Shown: one piece after another, positions 26,101 through 33,174 of the stretch
Numbering within the stretch: position 1 is the first letter of the stretch
How the letters are laid out: each line of letters opens with the position of its first letter
NCBI GenBank assembly: GCA_000949895.1
Contig: JWIT01000003.1
Span: 248,001 to 312,000, forward strand
Length of the DNA stretch: 64,000 nt
Source of the DNA: Agrobacterium arsenijevicii
GTDB taxonomy: Bacteria > Pseudomonadota > Alphaproteobacteria > Rhizobiales > Rhizobiaceae
Direction: 5' to 3'
Notes under the pieces: model-generated
What the model was told of the DNA's origin: nothing
Databases searched by the model: none
The model's input: the letters and a program-made list of their open reading frames with translations, nothing else
Position numbers and translations under genes: made by a program

Positions 26101-29100
26101 TTCACCGATCTTGACGGCGATATCGCCAGCGCTGTTGCGAAGACGTTCTTCCAGCGTCGCCGCACTGCCGTCAATCGCCTTCTGCAGCGTTTCCTGCTGG
26201 GTCTCAAGCGAGAGCTCGAGCATGCTGGCGCTGGATGCGACCGTGGTGCCGATCATCATCGCCTGTTCGGAAAGCATGTCGCCCATCTGGGTCGTCGCCG
26301 AGCTCAGGGTCGCCGCCATGTCCGCGTGGCGCTGGTCGAGCGCGGTGCGGATATCCTCATGCGATTGCGAGAGGTTGGTTTCGAGACGGGAGACGCCTTC
26401 TTCCACCGTCTGCGCAAAACGGCTGCTGCCGTCCTCCACAACACTTTCGATGCGGTTGGCTGCACCCGCGACGCTCTGTTCGATCAGGCCGCTATTACGC
26501 TCAAGCGAGCCGGCGATGCGTTCAGCCTGCGAGCCGAGCATGGTCTCAAGCCGCTCGTGGCCGCTGGCAAGGGCGTTTTCAAGCGTGAAGGCGGTCGATT
26601 CCAGTCGCTGGCCGACGCCGGCCGCGGCCAGCGAAAGCGATGCGGTTCTGGCGTCCATAGCCTCGGCGATCCGTTCCTCAACGCCCGAAATCGTCATGTC
26701 GAGCGCCATGGTGCGGCTGTCGAGCGCATCGGCGATGCGTTCTTCCGCGCCGGAGACAATGCCGGAAAGGGCAGCGGTGCGGCTGTCCAGAGCGCCGGCA
26801 ATACGATCTTCGACCCCGGAAACCGCGGTATGAAGTGCTGCGGTGCGGCCGTCGAGAATGTCGGCAATCTTTTCCTCGACACCGGAGAAGCTCATGTCGA
26901 GCGCCATGGTGCGGCTGTCGAGCACATCCGTGATCCGCTCCTCCGCACCGGAAACGACGTTCTTCAGCGAATCCGTGCGGCTGTCGAGTGCTCCGGCAAT
27001 ACGGGTTTCGGCACCGGCCACCAATTCGCCAAGGGCGGCGGTTCGGGTGTCGAGCGCTTCGGTGATTTTTTCCTCGGCGCCGGAAAACGCCATGTCGAGC
27101 GCCATGGTGCGGCTGTCCAAGGCGTCGGCGATGCGTTCTTCCGCACCCGAAACGACGGCATTGAGTGCAGCGGTGCGGCCATCCAGCGTTTCGGCAATAC
27201 GCGTTTCGGCACCGGCGACGACGTCGCCAAAGGTTGCCGTGCGGCTGTCGAGCGCGCCGGCGATCTTCTCTTCAGCGCTTGCGACAATGCCGGTGAGGGC
27301 GGAGGTGCGGTTGTCGAGCGTTTCGGACAGTCTCTCCTCGACATTGGCGAATGTCATGTCGAGCGACAGGGTGCGGCTGTCCATCGTGTCGGCAATACGT
27401 TCTTCGACACCGGAAATCGCGCTGGAAAGAGCAGCCGTGCGGCCATCCAGCGTTTCGGCGATACGGGTTTCCGCGCCGGAAACAACGTCATGCAGGGCGG
27501 CCGTGCGGCTTTCCAGCGTGTCGGAAATGCGGTCTTCGATGCCGGAAACGGCGCCGGTGATGGCGGCGGCCCGGGTTTCGAGCGTTTCCGAGAGACGACG
27601 TTCGACATCGGCAACGACGCTGTTGATCGCAGCGGCACGTTCGTCAAGCATCGCGGCAAGACGTTCCGCCGTGCCGGAGACTGAGCCGGTAATCGCCAGC
27701 GAACGGCTGGCAAGTGCCTCGTCGAAACGGTCCTGGCTGGCCGAAAGCGCGCCGAACAGGGCATTGCTGCGTTCCGCCAGCACGCCGTCGATCTTTTCGT
27801 GCGAATTGGCGAAGGCATCGGTGATTTCAGCGGTACGCTGGCCGATCGCGTCACTGAACTCGCGGGTGCGGGTTTCAAGCGCGCTTTCGAGCATTTCCTG
27901 GCCGGTGCCCAGTGCGGTTGCGAGCGCAAGTGACTGATCGGTCATGGTGTTGCCAATGCGCTCAAGGCCGCTGGTCAACATGGTGTCGAGGGCTTCGGAG
28001 CCGCCGGCAACGGTTTCGTTGATCCGGGCAAGGCTTTCCATCAACTTGCTGTCGAGGCTGCCTGCACGCTGGTCGAAGGCGCTGGCGAAATCCGCCACAT
28101 GTTCGTCGAAGGCCGAATTGACCTGACCGACCGTCGCCTGCAGCCGTTCCTCGTAGAGACCCGAGCGAAGATCGAGATCCATGATCGCATCGTCGGCCGT
28201 GCTTTGCAGGCTCTGACGGAAGGAGAGGCCTTTTTCCTCAAGCGTCGTGGAGAGCTTGTCGAGCACGTTATCGAGCGAACCGCCGATGATTTGCTGGCCG
28301 CGATCGATATTGCGGTTGAGTTCGAGCGTGCGCGTAGACAGCGTCTCGTTGAGCTGGCGGGTGCGTTCCTCAAGTGCGCTGTTGAGGCTTTCCGCGCCGC
28401 TGTCCAGCGTCGAGGCGTGGATCGCGAACCGCTCGAGCAGCACTTCGCCGCGTTCGTCCAGCGTCGAGGTGAGGTTGTGCAGGCGCATGTCGAATTCGCT
28501 GGAGAGCGTCGCGCCCGAGGAATTCAGTGCCTGAAGCAGGTTTTCGGTCTTGGCGGCGATCAGGCTGCCCATCGCTTCGGTCGAGGCGCGCGATTTTTCA
28601 AGCAGCGCTGCCGAGCGTGTGTCGATCATCGAGGCGAAGGCCTCGCCGGTGGTGGAAAGCCGCATCGAAAGCTCTTCGCCGACGATGGAAAGCTCTTCCT
28701 TGATCTGTTCCTGCGCTCCGACGATGGAGGAGCGGATACGCTCTGCGTGGTTGACGATGGCGTCGCGCTCGGCGGTCAGTTCCTGCACGAGGCTGCGCAC
28801 GCGCAATTCATTGTCGGCATAGCTGCGCTCAAGCGCGTTGACTTCCGAATGGACGAGGGTTTCGAGTTCAGTCGCGCGGGCAATGGTGCGCTCGATGCCA
28901 TCGTTCATGGCCGAGACTTCGCGGCGCACGGCCTGACCAACGGACATGATCCGGTCGGACGCGACCGTTTCGGGTTCGGCAAGGCGAAGGGCGACTTCGG
29001 CCATCGAGCGGGCAGCGTTACGCAGATCGCGGGCGCGCGCCATCATGATTGCGAAGGCGAAAAACAGCATGACCGGAACGACGATGCCGACGACGATCGC

Positions 29101-29523
29101 CATCAGGCCGGGAATTGCGGCGACGTCGGCGACCGAGCCGATATTCCACAGCGCGTTGCCATAGATGAGGTGGGCGATGCCGAGACCGCCGAGCGCCCAG
29201 ATCACCGACATGATCGTCGCGTTTCTGAGCGCGCCGCCGATGGAGCCGCCTTCGAGTGATTTCAGGATCATGGCCGGGCTGCGCTTGGAGCCGTCATTGG
29301 CCGCTTCCAGATTGGGTGATTTGGGAGCCTGTTCGACAGGCGCTCGCGCAGCCTCGGGAGCAGGGGTCTGTCTGCTGGCTTCCTTCAATCTGGCCTCCGG
29401 CTGCTTTGGCGCTGCAGTTTTCCGCGTCTCCGGCTTGTCTTCGAAAGCACCGAGCTGCAAGGCGTCTTCCAACGCCTGAAATGCAGTCTCGTCGACAGAG
29501 TCGCTGATCTTGTTATTCGCCAT
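23176..29523 (-). CDS. gpr: Growth Pole Ring protein GPR (giant apolipoprotein-like coiled-coil membrane protein)
   Basis: A 2115-residue protein, which equals the recalled length of Agrobacterium GPR, a ring-forming protein at the growth pole needed for polar growth. A Pro/Ala-rich cytoplasmic N-terminus is followed by two membrane helices (about 103-121 and 137-161), then about 1700 residues of helical heptad/11-mer sequence. Residues 640-969 are fifteen exact-length 22-residue repeats (consensus AEERIADALDSRTAAL). A Pro/Gln-rich linker (about 1894-1964) leads to a conserved C-terminal domain (about 1998-2115, VELWRRYQRGERDVFTRRLY). Databases often call it kinesin-like because of the coiled coil; there is no motor domain. 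ATG 29523 is chosen from GAGG 9 nt upstream; the frame is open 78 codons further. Confidence 0.93.
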   Translation of the reverse strand: MANNKISDSVDETAFQALEDALQLGAFEDKPETRKTAAPKQPEARLKEASRQTPAPEAARAPVEQAPKSPNLEAANDGSKRSPAMILKSLEGGSIGGALRNATIMSVIWALGGLGIAHLIYGNALWNIGSVADVAAIPGLMAIVVGIVVPVMLFFAFAIMMARARDLRNAARSMAEVALRLAEPETVASDRIMSVGQAVRREVSAMNDGIERTIARATELETLVHSEVNALERSYADNELRVRSLVQELTAERDAIVNHAERIRSSIVGAQEQIKEELSIVGEELSMRLSTTGEAFASMIDTRSAALLEKSRASTEAMGSLIAAKTENLLQALNSSGATLSSEFDMRLHNLTSTLDERGEVLLERFAIHASTLDSGAESLNSALEERTRQLNETLSTRTLELNRNIDRGQQIIGGSLDNVLDKLSTTLEEKGLSFRQSLQSTADDAIMDLDLRSGLYEERLQATVGQVNSAFDEHVADFASAFDQRAGSLDSKLMESLARINETVAGGSEALDTMLTSGLERIGNTMTDQSLALATALGTGQEMLESALETRTREFSDAIGQRTAEITDAFANSHEKIDGVLAERSNALFGALSASQDRFDEALASRSLAITGSVSGTAERLAAMLDERAAAINSVVADVERRLSETLETRAAAITGAVSGIEDRISDTLESRTAALHDVVSGAETRIAETLDGRTAALSSAISGVEERIADTMDSRTLSLDMTFANVEERLSETLDNRTSALTGIVASAEEKIAGALDSRTATFGDVVAGAETRIAETLDGRTAALNAVVSGAEERIADALDSRTMALDMAFSGAEEKITEALDTRTAALGELVAGAETRIAGALDSRTDSLKNVVSGAEERITDVLDSRTMALDMSFSGVEEKIADILDGRTAALHTAVSGVEDRIAGALDSRTAALSGIVSGAEERIADALDSRTMALDMTISGVEERIAEAMDARTASLSLAAAGVGQRLESTAFTLENALASGHERLETMLGSQAERIAGSLERNSGLIEQSVAGAANRIESVVEDGSSRFAQTVEEGVSRLETNLSQSHEDIRTALDQRHADMAATLSSATTQMGDMLSEQAMMIGTTVASSASMLELSLETQQETLQKAIDGSAATLEERLRNSAGDIAVKIGEAAREIGGATDALSSRIETSIGSVTGRLDETGARIETSLGTLQERVSSDLGNVNTSIEDAGRRFADALEDKTAAFARTSDDAAQRITGILDEQAIRVTDTFESRTTRLAETFDAGSARIDERLGTMDRALTIGLENVNRTIEGKASDLAVGLRGAVISATQSIDEEAARSSALLAKTGSEFAEQVQAKNEAFTKAIEERSGEIVNRISDAQTRLSGQAAAVAQTFSEAGNIIVNKVAEAEAVVRSQVGVISETLSGVESALDARGESIRSALDNRTRELNSMLASRSAELSRLIEEKAKPVVDEYATIGREAAEKIVSAAQQSAELLSQSNSGMVGMVEQAISDYATAGTDAASKLVAATRQSTDLLSQTHTAMADAVEQGIDKYARAGSDVANKLVAATRQSTDMLSQTHNSMAEIVEQSATNFNTAVERAAQEFGTADEALNASATRFSESASQAADMVSSSSRLLEGKIDRLSNISGQTLAQVAGIVGRFEEHSKVLSQASELLNAAQSSLVGTLEERQDALRSLSVGLVKRSEEIETAMRGVVSVVETTLNEAEERSQNVAGNLRDNLQASFTDIGRSLDETEQRARTAAQTMRGALLSAGQDASRSIESTLSDAQKYSDELVNRLRGGVESSLSEVDNLLGSASEKSNAAAANLKETLRQAVEEAVSRFAGATDEIRRSSHDIRRELDATRAELKRGAFDLPEEAKESAAAMRRAVSEQIKALQDISQLVGRSTHQMEVSEPVARAIAATQPAAERRVETRPQPAATAPVQQRPAQPQPAAAPALRGALPLENRQVENRQTPAPAPAAAPAGRREEGGGWISDLLRGASQETAAASAPRASTEQQPTRAADTRNPRHMVESLNSLSVDIARAIDHDASVELWRRYQRGERDVFTRRLYTLKGQTTFDEIKRKYEREAEFRTAVDRYITDFEKLLADVARTDRDRTVTQSYLTSDTGKVYTMLAHAAGRFN
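26617..27606 (-). repeat. 15 tandem 66 bp units inside gpr (22-residue protein repeats)
   Basis: Reading the coding strand, fifteen consecutive 66 bp units each encode 22 residues with no insertion or deletion, from VERRLSETLETRAAAITGAVSG region to VEERIAEAMDARTASL region. The invariant core is LD-x-RT at positions 9-13. Units 4, 8, 11 and 14 share LSLDM/MALDM at positions 14-18, a higher-order period of three to four units that points to past block duplication. Twenty-two-residue amphipathic repeats are the unit of apolipoprotein-type helices. Confidence 0.95.
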
Positions 29524-30003
29524 GCGGTTACGCCTCGTTACACATACGCCCGGCTTCATGCCGTTTGACCACTTGCAACCAGCAAGCGGACTGCCGCCAT
29601 CATGCCTGCGGAACATTATCCCGTTAAAGAGAACAATTCCGCCATTACCAAATCCCGAATTGCTGGTGGTCCAGCTTTCGGGCGAAATTACATCACTGTG
29701 CCGGAATAACAAAGCTTGAGCATAAGCCTCGTCGGAACGGCAGTACCGTAGTGACACATTTAGGTGTTCGAAACAATTAATGCGGGTTTGCCGCAGCAGC
29801 GAAGTGTCGGCTTTTTAACAGTTTTTAAACCTGAGTTTCGCGCTGAACGCCTTGTTTCGCATAAGTTTAACATAAATTAACCATAGCAGAAGATTTTCGC
29901 CCGCGTCACGCCGTAATTTAAGCCGATAGCACCGGCTTGGATGCCTAAATACGACACAGATGTGACACGAAACAGGAAACGGCGAGACAAAGGAATTTCA
30001 GAC
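29524..30003. promoter_or_regulatory. 480 bp divergent promoter region of gpr and hpt with CtrA-like half-sites
   Basis: No gene is credible here. The part from 29800 to 29890 is AT-rich and holds several TTAA words: TTAACAGTTTTTAA (29815-29828) and TTAACATAAATTAACCAT (29867-29884). TTAACCAT is the extended half-site of the CtrA cell-cycle regulator. The paired words are 6 nt apart, not the canonical 7, so CtrA binding is only a possibility. AAGGA at about 29990 is the ribosome site of the Hpt gene. Confidence 0.4.
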
Positions 30004-30372
30004 ATGGCAGCGGTCAGTATTGCGTTCGAAGCTCCGGATAATTGCGGTGGTGCGCCGGCCACCGGTGTAAAACCAATCGATTTCGATCATCTCGCCCGGC
30101 AGACGATGGGCGACAAGGAGCTGGAAATCGAGGTGCTGCAACTGTTCAGCCGCAACGCCCGCGCTGCCCTGCATGAAATGGCCGGTGCTGACGACAAGAC
30201 AATCATGGCAACCGCCCACCGTCTGAAAGGCGCCGCGCAGGCGGTTGGTGCCTCCGCTGTTTCCACAGCGGCGGCAGCGGTAGAGGACAAGGGCAACGAC
30301 AGCGCGGCGATCGCCAGGCTTGCCGCAGCCATTGTCGAAGCGGAAAACTTCATCCTCAAGCTCTGCCGCTAA
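30004..30372 (+). CDS. orphan histidine phosphotransfer (Hpt) domain protein
   Basis: The 122-residue protein is essentially one Hpt domain. The phosphorylatable His lies in ATAHRLKGAAQAVGASAVS, with the preceding helix EIEVLQLFSRNARAALHEM and a following helix ending in AAAIVEAENFILKLCR. Such proteins relay phosphate between receiver domains of hybrid kinases and response regulators. There is no kinase next to it; the nearest hybrid kinase in the window is CckA, 10 kb away. The ATG at 30004 is supported by AAGGA upstream; an in-frame ATG at 29941 would add a basic stretch with no similarity. It diverges from gpr. Confidence 0.88.
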   Translation: MAAVSIAFEAPDNCGGAPATGVKPIDFDHLARQTMGDKELEIEVLQLFSRNARAALHEMAGADDKTIMATAHRLKGAAQAVGASAVSTAAAAVEDKGNDSAAIARLAAAIVEAENFILKLCR

Positions 30373-30505
30373 AGCAAATCCAGTCAAATTCACCATTTTG
30401 GGGGGGCGGTTGCTTAGCGTCCGTGATAAGCGGGTTGCCAAGGCGAACCGGCCTTTCTATGTGTTTGTTTAGAACAGTTCTTAGACACCATTTTGGATTT
30501 CCGGC

Positions 30506-30826
30506 ATGACAAAACTGACCATTGTTGCCTTTGACGGCACGCCCCATGAACTCGACGTGAGCAACGGTTCCACCGTCATGGAGAATGCCGTGCGCAACTC
30601 CGTACCTGGCATCGATGCGGAATGCGGCGGCGCCTGTGCCTGTGCGACCTGTCATGTCTATGTGGATGATGCATGGGCGGAACGTGTCGGCGGACCCGAG
30701 CCGATGGAAGAAGACATGCTGGATTTCGCCTTCGAAGTCCGCCCTACCTCGCGTCTTTCCTGTCAGATCAAGATGAAGGACGAGCTTGACGGTCTTGTCG
30801 TTCACGTTCCCGAACGTCAGGGCTGA
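30506..30826 (+). CDS. adrenodoxin-type [2Fe-2S] ferredoxin
   Basis: The 106-residue protein has the vertebrate/ISC-type cluster spacing: C40, C46, C49 in [16 protein letters not shown], and C86 in RLSCQIKM, with an extra Cys at 44. The motif [20 protein letters not shown] is typical of the adrenodoxin branch, including FdxB/FdVI-type proteins that pass electrons to P450s or to iron-sulfur cluster assembly. No reductase or ISC gene lies beside it. The 133 bp upstream contain a G7 run at 30402-30408 but no clear regulatory site. Confidence 0.93.
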   Translation: MTKLTIVAFDGTPHELDVSNGSTVMENAVRNSVPGIDAECGGACACATCHVYVDDAWAERVGGPEPMEEDMLDFAFEVRPTSRLSCQIKMKDELDGLVVHVPERQG

Positions 30827-30853
30827 CAGCTCTCCCTACATTACGCGCGATAG

Positions 30854-30889
30854 AAAAAGCCCCGCTCACCTGGTAGCGGGGAGCGGGGC
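30854..30889 (-). terminator. intrinsic terminator on the minus strand
   Basis: GCCCCGCTC (30859-30867) pairs with GAGCGGGGC (30881-30889). On the minus strand the hairpin is followed by TTTTT; on the plus strand it has no T-run. It lies about 250 bp past the stop of the DUF922 gene, which is far for a simple gene end. Confidence 0.8.
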
Positions 30890-31060
30890 GAGGCGGGTAC
30901 GCAGCATGCAAGCGAGGGAGGAAACACCTGCGAGCCTCAAGTGCGCACCGGGAGAACCGGAGGTGGTTCCGAACGCCAGACCCGCTGCGGGTTGCCACCG
31001 TTCTGAACCATACAAGCAAGCTACAATGAGTCTCGGCGACGGCACCATGACGAGAAGTCA
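30854..31060 (-). ncRNA. candidate structured small RNA ending at a strong terminator
   Basis: The minus strand between the DUF922 gene and the terminator at 30854-30889 can form several local hairpins: ACCCGCAGCGGGT nested in GAACG/CGTTC and GGTGG/CCACC arms (about 30960-31000), CCGGTTCTCCCGG (about 30948-30960), and CACTTG/CAGGTG. It has no coding potential. It may be a free-standing RNA or a long 3' UTR of the DUF922 gene. It does not look like 6S, SRP, tmRNA or RNase P RNA. The 5' end is a guess. Confidence 0.35.
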
Positions 31061-31073
31061 CGGGTGATATCGG

Positions 31074-31092
31074 ACATGACGTAACGTCATGT
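31074..31092. promoter_or_regulatory. perfect 19 nt palindrome, possible operator
   Basis: ACATGACGT-A-ACGTCATGT is a perfect inverted repeat with 9 nt arms and one central base. It has no T-run, so it is not a terminator. It lies just upstream of the candidate minus-strand RNA, where a dimeric regulator could bind. Confidence 0.4.
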
Positions 31093-31137
31093 TTACGTTG
31101 CGTTGTGCGTTTACGGGAAAATGCGGCGAGTGGCCGC

Positions 31138-31764
31138 TCAGCGCCGGTTCTGGCCCTGCTCGATCCGGTTCTTCAACAGCCGGGTCATGCGCGCATCGAA
31201 GTTTTTCGATTCCACTATATCAAAGCGCAGCTGATCCTTGTCGTGTTCGTCCATGACGGTCTGGGTGATCTTGCCGACCATTCCCTGCAATGTTTCGCAG
31301 TCTTTTTGCGGACGAAGCGCCGTCAATTGCCTTTCGAGCGAGCGGGCATGGGTGCGGGCGATTTCCGCGTGCCGTTCCTCGTGGCGTTTGATATCGGCAA
31401 GCAGCGTATCCCAGATGAAGGCCAGTTCCGCCGTGGTGCGACGACGGTTTTTCCATTGCGGCAGGAGGATGCGGGTGTTCAGCAACACCTTGGTGGTTCC
31501 GACACTGCACATGCCGTTTTTCTCGACATAGGTGAGTTCGCCACCGAATTTGATCTCGGTCGCACCTGGATGGCGCGCGCCGGTGTTGTGCGTCAGCGGG
31601 CCGTGCTTGGAAAGCTGCCTGTCGAGGTCGGCGGCGGTTTTGCCGTTGATCGTAAAATAGGAATAGGTCTTGCGGACGATGGTTTCGGAAAAAGCCGATC
31701 CGGGCATGGAAAGGGCCAACGCGCCGGCGAAAACGGCGCAAAGAGCACGTGAAGATATGGTCAT
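31138..31764 (-). CDS. DUF922 secreted putative Zn-dependent protease
   Basis: A 208-residue protein with a signal peptide (ALCAVFAGALALSMPGSAFS, cleavage near AFS). The mature part matches DUF922: KTYSYFTINGKTAADLDRQL at the start and the HEERH metal-binding motif in DIKRHEERHAEIARTHAR, preceded by WDTLLADIK. The family is thought to be periplasmic metalloproteases, but no activity has been shown that I know of. ATG 31764 has GGAAGG upstream; the frame is open far beyond that into folP, antisense, which is a shadow. It diverges from folP. Confidence 0.87.
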   Translation of the reverse strand: MTISSRALCAVFAGALALSMPGSAFSETIVRKTYSYFTINGKTAADLDRQLSKHGPLTHNTGARHPGATEIKFGGELTYVEKNGMCSVGTTKVLLNTRILLPQWKNRRRTTAELAFIWDTLLADIKRHEERHAEIARTHARSLERQLTALRPQKDCETLQGMVGKITQTVMDEHDKDQLRFDIVESKNFDARMTRLLKNRIEQGQNRR

Positions 31765-31869
31765 GACCCGGCCTTCCGGTTGAACTTGAAAAACGTTTGC
31801 TGCATAGGCGGAGCGGAACTTATAAGAATTGGCATAACACTCCGTATATTCCCGAAAGGCGCGTGTTAC

Positions 31870-32730
31870 GTGATAACAGCCGGCAGCAATGTGTGGCAAG
31901 CGGCCCATGGTCGCTCCCTGAAACTTGATGGACGTGGCCGTATTATGGCCATCGTCAATGCGACGCCCGATTCCTTTTCGGATGGCGGCCGTTATCTCGC
32001 CGTGGATGCGGCTTTTTCCCATGCGCTGACCTGTGTGGAAGAGGGTGCCGATATCATCGATATCGGCGGCGAATCTACACGTCCCGGTGCGGCTGAGGTG
32101 ACGGCAGCTGAGGAACAGGACCGGGTGCTGCCGGTCATCGAAAGGCTGCGCCGCGAGACGGATGTTCTGATTTCCGTCGACACCTACCGCGCATCGACGG
32201 CAAGGCTGGCGATCGAGGCGGGCGCGCACATCGTCAATGACGTGTTCGGCCTGCAGAAAGACGGGGACATGGCGGGTGTGATCGCCGCCGCACGCGCTGG
32301 CGTCTGCATCATGCATACCGGCCGCGACCGGCAGAAGCTTGCCGATGTCATTGAAGACCAGTTCGAATTCCTCAACCGCTCGCTCGAGATCGCCGAGGAC
32401 GCAGGTATCGCCCGTGATGCCATTGTGCTTGATCCGGGCTTCGGTTTTGCCAAGGATGAGCGCGAAAATGTCGAGTTGATGGCACGCTTCGGCGAACTTG
32501 CCGCTTTCGGCCTGCCGGTTCTGGCCGGTACGTCGCGCAAGCGTTTCATCGGGTCGCTGACGGGCAGGGATGCGGCCCACGAACGCGATATCGGAACAGC
32601 GGCGACCACAGCGATCCTCAGGCTGGCGGGTGCCGCGATTTTTCGCGTGCACAATGTCGCCGCAACACGCGATACGCTGGCAATTGCCGATGCGGTTCTT
32701 GCCAAAGCATCGGCAAGGCCCGATGCATAG
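31870..32730 (+). CDS. folP: dihydropteroate synthase
   Basis: FolP joins para-aminobenzoate to the pterin diphosphate and is the target of sulfonamides. The 286 residues show the two family signatures: IMAIVNATPDSFSDGGRYL and IDIGGESTRPGA, then SVDTYR, HIVNDVFG, DPGFGFAK and LAGTSRKRFIG. The start is set at GTG 31870 (AAAGG about 10 nt upstream) because the upstream part of the frame, from 31780, is Cys/Ile-rich and unlike FolP. It heads a folP-folB-folK cluster: folB starts 78 bp after its stop. Confidence 0.93.
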   Translation: MITAGSNVWQAAHGRSLKLDGRGRIMAIVNATPDSFSDGGRYLAVDAAFSHALTCVEEGADIIDIGGESTRPGAAEVTAAEEQDRVLPVIERLRRETDVLISVDTYRASTARLAIEAGAHIVNDVFGLQKDGDMAGVIAAARAGVCIMHTGRDRQKLADVIEDQFEFLNRSLEIAEDAGIARDAIVLDPGFGFAKDERENVELMARFGELAAFGLPVLAGTSRKRFIGSLTGRDAAHERDIGTAATTAILRLAGAAIFRVHNVAATRDTLAIADAVLAKASARPDA

Positions 32731-32808
32731 ATCAATAGATACCGGAGTGCCGCATGCTTCGAAAGAAGTCGGCTATTTCGGTAAAACCCCCGCCATGGAG
32801 GCGATGCG

Positions 32809-33174
32809 ATGAGCCGCTACACCATCATTCTGAAAAACTGTTCCTTTTTCGCCCGTCATGGCCTTCTCGAGCAGGAGGAGGTGCTGGGCCAGCGCTTTTT
32901 CGTCGATGCCGAGATGGAAGTTGAAGCGGGCGACGCGCTGGAAACCGACGATATCGAAAATACCGTCGATTATGGCGTCGCTTTCGCTGTCATCGAAAAG
33001 ATCGTTGTCGGCCAGCGCCGCTATCTGATCGAGGCATTGGCGAACGATATCGCCAAGGCGCTACGTGCGCGTTATCCGCAAATTGTCTGGCTGCGGATCA
33101 CGGTGCGTAAACCTTCTGCACCGGTTCCCGGCATTCTCGATTATGCGCAGGTGAGTGTTGAACACCGTGCCTGA
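32809..33174 (+). CDS. folB: dihydroneopterin aldolase
   Basis: FolB cleaves dihydroneopterin to hydroxymethyl-dihydropterin and glycolaldehyde. The 121-residue protein shows the tunnelling-fold family pattern: YTIILKNCSFFARHGLLEQEE, the catalytic Glu region, DTV-like ENTVDYG, LIEALANDIA with the substrate-binding Glu, and the C-terminal KPSAPVPGILDYAQVSV. The conserved lysine is in VRKPSAP. Its 3' end overlaps the start region of folK, so the two are translationally coupled. GGAGGCG precedes the ATG. Confidence 0.95.
   Translation: MSRYTIILKNCSFFARHGLLEQEEVLGQRFFVDAEMEVEAGDALETDDIENTVDYGVAFAVIEKIVVGQRRYLIEALANDIAKALRARYPQIVWLRITVRKPSAPVPGILDYAQVSVEHRA

Larger units (their letters stand above)
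30827..31137. other. 311 bp gene-less region between ferredoxin gene and DUF922 gene
   Basis: It holds a minus-strand terminator (30854-30889), a potentially structured stretch (about 30890-31060) and a perfect palindrome (31074-31092); each is listed separately. No open frame with family features is present. Confidence 0.6.

Noticed and set aside
26617-27606. Possible CRISPR array (regular 66 bp spacing)
   Set aside because: The units are coding, degenerate and contiguous, with no unique spacers between identical repeats and no cas genes.
26326-27684. Antisense open frames in the gpr repeat array, with regular repeats of their own
   Set aside because: The repeats are the mirror of the 66 bp units. 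The minus strand gives a continuous 2115-residue protein, so the plus-strand frames are shadows.
23176-29523. Kinesin or motor protein annotation of the giant gene
   Set aside because: No P-loop or motor domain is present. The name comes from coiled-coil similarity only.
31780-31869. N-terminal extension of folP
   Set aside because: Cys/Ile-rich and not like FolP; it lies in the promoter region shared with the DUF922 gene.
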